DNA of 64,000 nt from Aphelenchoides besseyi (Eukaryota > Nematoda > Chromadorea > Rhabditida > Aphelenchoididae). The stretch covers positions 14,756,001 through 14,820,000 of the forward strand of contig JAMPIQ010000002.1 of the NCBI GenBank assembly GCA_024699855.1, read 5' to 3'. Position 1 is the stretch's first letter; each line of letters starts with the position of its first letter. The position numbers were made by a program, and so were the translations under genes. Under the pieces are notes generated by a model. The model was not told where the DNA came from. It saw only the letters and a list, made by a program, of their open reading frames with translations, and made no database searches. Positions 61,389-64,000 of this stretch are shown here, one piece after another.

Positions 61389-61685
61389 CTAGAATGATTT
61401 CTTGGTGTTGATCACGGCAACTCCTCGAGTTCTGTTTGTTCTGGCAGCGGCTGCTGGGATTGTTGGTTTCGGAAATGATAATACGTTCGGTGAGCCTTTT
61501 GGGAGTGCAACTCGCGGTCGGATGATGCGGGTGATTGCTGAGCTTGGGCCGAGGTACGGTCGGATAAGACAGAAGACCAAGAGTCCAATGAAGACGAGAA
61601 ATGCAACGAACCACGGGCGCATGAAGATAAATTTAGCGAGATTGCCAATTGCATCGCCAAAGAAATTAGCCACGTTGTTGAGCAT
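61389..61685 (-). pseudogene. Envelope-type C-terminal membrane segment
   Basis: In a different frame from the integrase end, the sequence encodes an amphipathic stretch (NVANFFGDAIGNLAKF), a membrane helix (FVAFLVFIGLLVFCLI) and a basic tail, like the C-terminus of a glycoprotein. The ectodomain is missing. This suggests the deletion removed most of an env gene and fused its end to pol. Confidence 0.45.
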
Positions 61686-61689
61686 GTTC

Positions 61690-62959
61690 CCGAACGAAAG
61701 TTCAAGTGCCGGCTGTGCCCAAATGCCGCCAATAATTGTGTCGCATCGACTGGGGGACTGATTTCCAGAGGGTGGAGCGCTTTGGGTGATCGTTCTATGA
61801 TAGATGGTCGACCAGTTGGAGTTACGGTTTGTAATTTGATGCGATTGGGACCAATGATTTCAATTACTTTGCCTAGTGTCCATTTACCGCGGAGCATTTC
61901 ATTGTCCCGGATTAAGACCACTTCTCCGATCGACACTGAGCGGTTGATTGTCGATCGGGTTTGTCGGTGTTCGGATTGGTAGCGTTCAGTTAGAGAGGGT
62001 AGATACGCTTCCCGCCATGTTTTCCAGAACACATTCAAGGTCCTTTGTTGCTGTTTCCACAACCGAAGGAGCTTTTCTTCTGGGGTTAGGTGTGGAGCGA
62101 AGGTCGAATCATTCGGCTCATCATTATCGAGAGTAGTCATGCCAATTTTCACGTTAGGTGCAATTGCGTCGATTGGCCTGATGAGACTGCCGTGTTCTTC
62201 AGATGGTACGTAGGTTAACGGTCTTGAGTTCACGATGGCTTCGACTTCTGTGAGGAGGGTGGTTAATTCGGTTAAATCTAACCGCTTCCTCCCGACCGCT
62301 TTTTTGAGTGATTGTTTCACTAATCCGACCATTCGTTCCCATAAGCCACCTTGCCATGGAGATGATTGCGTTATAAATCGCCATTCTATACCTCTGGATG
62401 CGAGGTAGAGTTGGCAATCCTCATCGGAGCTCCAAGTGTATTGTAAGAGACGAGCTCCAGAGGTGAACGTCGTCGCATTGTCACTGATGATAAACGCGAG
62501 AGCTCCTCGCCGAGAAATGAATCGGCGGATGGCTTGCAGAAACAATCGGATAGTGAAGTCATGGACGAATTCTAAATGGACCGCACGACATGTGAAGCAC
62601 GTGAACAAGCAAATCCAAACTTGTGTCTGTTGGCTGTTGAATCCGAGTTTGACGGTAAACGGTCCGCAGTAATCGAGTCCCGAGTGATGGAATGGTGGAG
62701 TTTCGACGACTCGAGTAGCGGGAAGCGGTGGAAAAGGTTGAAGTCGGAGTTGTTTTACAGAACGACACAGCAAACACATCTGGTTGATCGCTGTTTTGAC
62801 TACTGTGCGTGCTTCTGGAATCCAAACGCGCAGCCGAGACGTAACTAGAGTGGTCATTGGAGACCCATGTGATAGAAGCCGATGAATGTGTAGAAGGAAT
62901 AGTTTTGTTCCGTGGTGTTTGTGCGGTAGGAAAACCGGTTGAGTCGCATCGGTTGTCAA
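61690..62959 (-). pseudogene. BEL/Pao integrase with C-terminal module
   Basis: An uninterrupted frame from 62959 contains the HHCC zinc finger (HIHRLLSHG, CLLC) and the DDE core: SGLDYCGPF, IISDNATTF and WQGGLWERM. The C-terminal module follows with VSIGEVVLIRD and RGKWTLGKVIEI, typical of BEL/Pao integrases. The frame remains open down to 61412, but past about 61700 the residues no longer resemble pol. Integrase joins the element's cDNA ends to host DNA. The catalytic core itself appears intact, although the pol upstream is broken. Confidence 0.82.
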
Positions 62960-63383
62960 GGCTGATTGTGTAAGTCGGGTCGTACACGTAGAGTATGATT
63001 GGAATCCGGAGTGAGCCGGAGGTTTTGTATTTGTTGTTTACTTGGTGGTTCTTCTTTTTGCATCAGGCGAAAGGCAATGTTTTCGGCAAAGCGGAATTGG
63101 TCAGTCGCATTGCCTTTGGGTCCGAATTTGGCTTTGATAGCGGCAAAGATTCCTGGTGGCGTAGGGATTTTACAGAGAACTTTGGTGTACAAGAACATCA
63201 GTACTGTTTATTAGGTACGGATCAGGATTGTCCATTTGCTGAATCGTCTTATTTCGATGAGGCTCGGTAGAGCGAGCGACGCAGCTGCCAACAAACATGC
63301 GTCTTCGTATTCGGGCTCGTTTTCTGTTTGTTGTGGTTGTTCCCATGACATAGGTTGCGTCGGCCATTGCGTAACATCGAGTT

Positions 63384-63980
63384 TCAACCACAGGAGCCAG
63401 TTGTCCAATAACTCCTTTGGAAGTCGGGAAAACTGATTGGTCGGGTGGCGACATCAGTAGGGTTGCCTCCCATCGGAACGTAACGGAATTTGGCCTGCGG
63501 AACATTGCGCCAAATTTGTGTTGCCCGATTACGAATAAAACACGGGAGTAATCGATTTGTATGTATCCAAGACAAAGTGATACACGAATCACTCCAGATG
63601 TTAATTGAGTGAGTTAGCCGGTTGGGGAGTTCCGATTTGATTGTTTTTGCCATTGTGGAGGCCATTACAATGGCGAGCAATTCCAAGCATGGGATTGTGG
63701 CGCCTTTGAGTGGAGTGACTCGCGCCTTTCCGATGAGGAAAGCGACGCTTTCGGTTGTCGGTTCGTTCGATCGTAGGTACGCCACTGCACTGTAACCATT
63801 TTTTGACGCGTCGCAGAAAACGTGCAGATGATAGTCCAATGTCTCCTCAATAAAGATTCTTTTTGGAATCCAGTTCGGTTCGGGTTGGGCCAGATTGTTC
63901 CAAACTTGCCGCCATTTGACGAGCGCATCGTTCGGGATTTCCGTATCCCAATCAAGTTTAAGTGACCATAAATATTGCAT
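63384..63980 (-). pseudogene. BEL/Pao RNase H-like domain
   Basis: This frame carries the RNase H-type motifs of BEL/Pao pol: HVFCDASKNGYSAVAY, CLELLAIVMA, NIWSDSCITL and GGNPTDVATR, in order. The frame then ends; the continuing pol sequence (LDNWLLWL) is in another frame from about 63408, which is broken by a stop near 63211. Together with the RT (outside the window) it would degrade the RNA strand during reverse transcription. Confidence 0.75.
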
Positions 63981-64000
63981 AAACAGTCGCGCTTCAGTTA

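Larger units (their letters stand above)
61295..64000 (-). mobile_element. BEL/Pao retrotransposon, internal part, runs off the right edge
   Basis: Read on the minus strand from the window edge, the order is RNase H-like domain, linker, integrase, integrase C-terminal module, envelope membrane segment, LTR. RT, gag and the 5' LTR lie beyond the window. Frame changes and stops occur near 63400, 63210 and 62970. Near 61700 the integrase end passes abruptly into an envelope C-terminus, which implies an internal deletion. Confidence 0.8.

Overview
The window looks like nuclear DNA of a compact, short-intron invertebrate, most likely a nematode. Most introns are only 40-60 bases long, start with GTAAG or GTGAG-type donors and end in TTTCAG or TTTTAG. 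The gene set (ELKS/CAST, MANF, class II ARF, D1-like dopamine receptor, Cys-loop channel, DOMON and Ly6-type proteins) is animal and largely neuronal. The species cannot be read from the sequence. The retroelements are BEL/Pao type, a group that is abundant in nematodes.

Bases 1-46,000 are gene-bearing. In order they hold: a small secreted cysteine-rich protein (757-1412, +); a Ly6-type GPI-anchored protein (2464-3006, -, 5' end not found); an unrecognised 509-residue protein (4761-6557, -); a secreted DOMON protein (9201-9751, -); an unrecognised 285-residue protein (11586-12699, +); a large nuclear QSER1/PRR12-like protein (13892-18034, +), followed by an almost perfect 335-base inverted repeat (18094-18918); a 1508-residue MATH-domain coiled-coil protein (21462-27757, +); a Cys-loop ligand-gated channel subunit (28951-30581, +); a D1-like dopamine receptor (30944-33337, -); possible multi-pass receptor exons (35794-38287, -); a class II ARF GTPase (38870-39581, -); MANF (40675-41314, +); and the presynaptic active-zone scaffold ELKS (42656-46005, +). 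For most of these the exon chains were checked by phase arithmetic and close in frame from start to stop.

Bases 46,000-64,000 are an accessory, transposon-rich block. It holds decayed sequence (46.0-49.2 kb), a degraded PIF/Harbinger-like DNA transposon (49287-49990), a copy of an LTR-like repeat (about 50127-50462), a reverse-strand remnant of a phlebovirus-type glycoprotein (51480-52377) abutting a forward BEL/Pao element that carries pol and an envelope gene (about 52650-57623), a non-LTR retrotransposon 3' end (58297-58560), and a nest at 59.4-61.3 kb. In the nest a 293-base solo LTR with a 5-base target-site duplication and a palindromic MITE sit inside another LTR-like repeat. A second, broken BEL/Pao element runs off the right edge on the minus strand, and its LTR belongs to the same family as the solo LTR.

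No operon, CRISPR array, rRNA or convincing tRNA gene was seen. The host genes do not form one pathway. Several act at synapses or in secretion: ELKS at active zones, the channel and dopamine receptor at membranes, ARF and MANF in the Golgi and ER.
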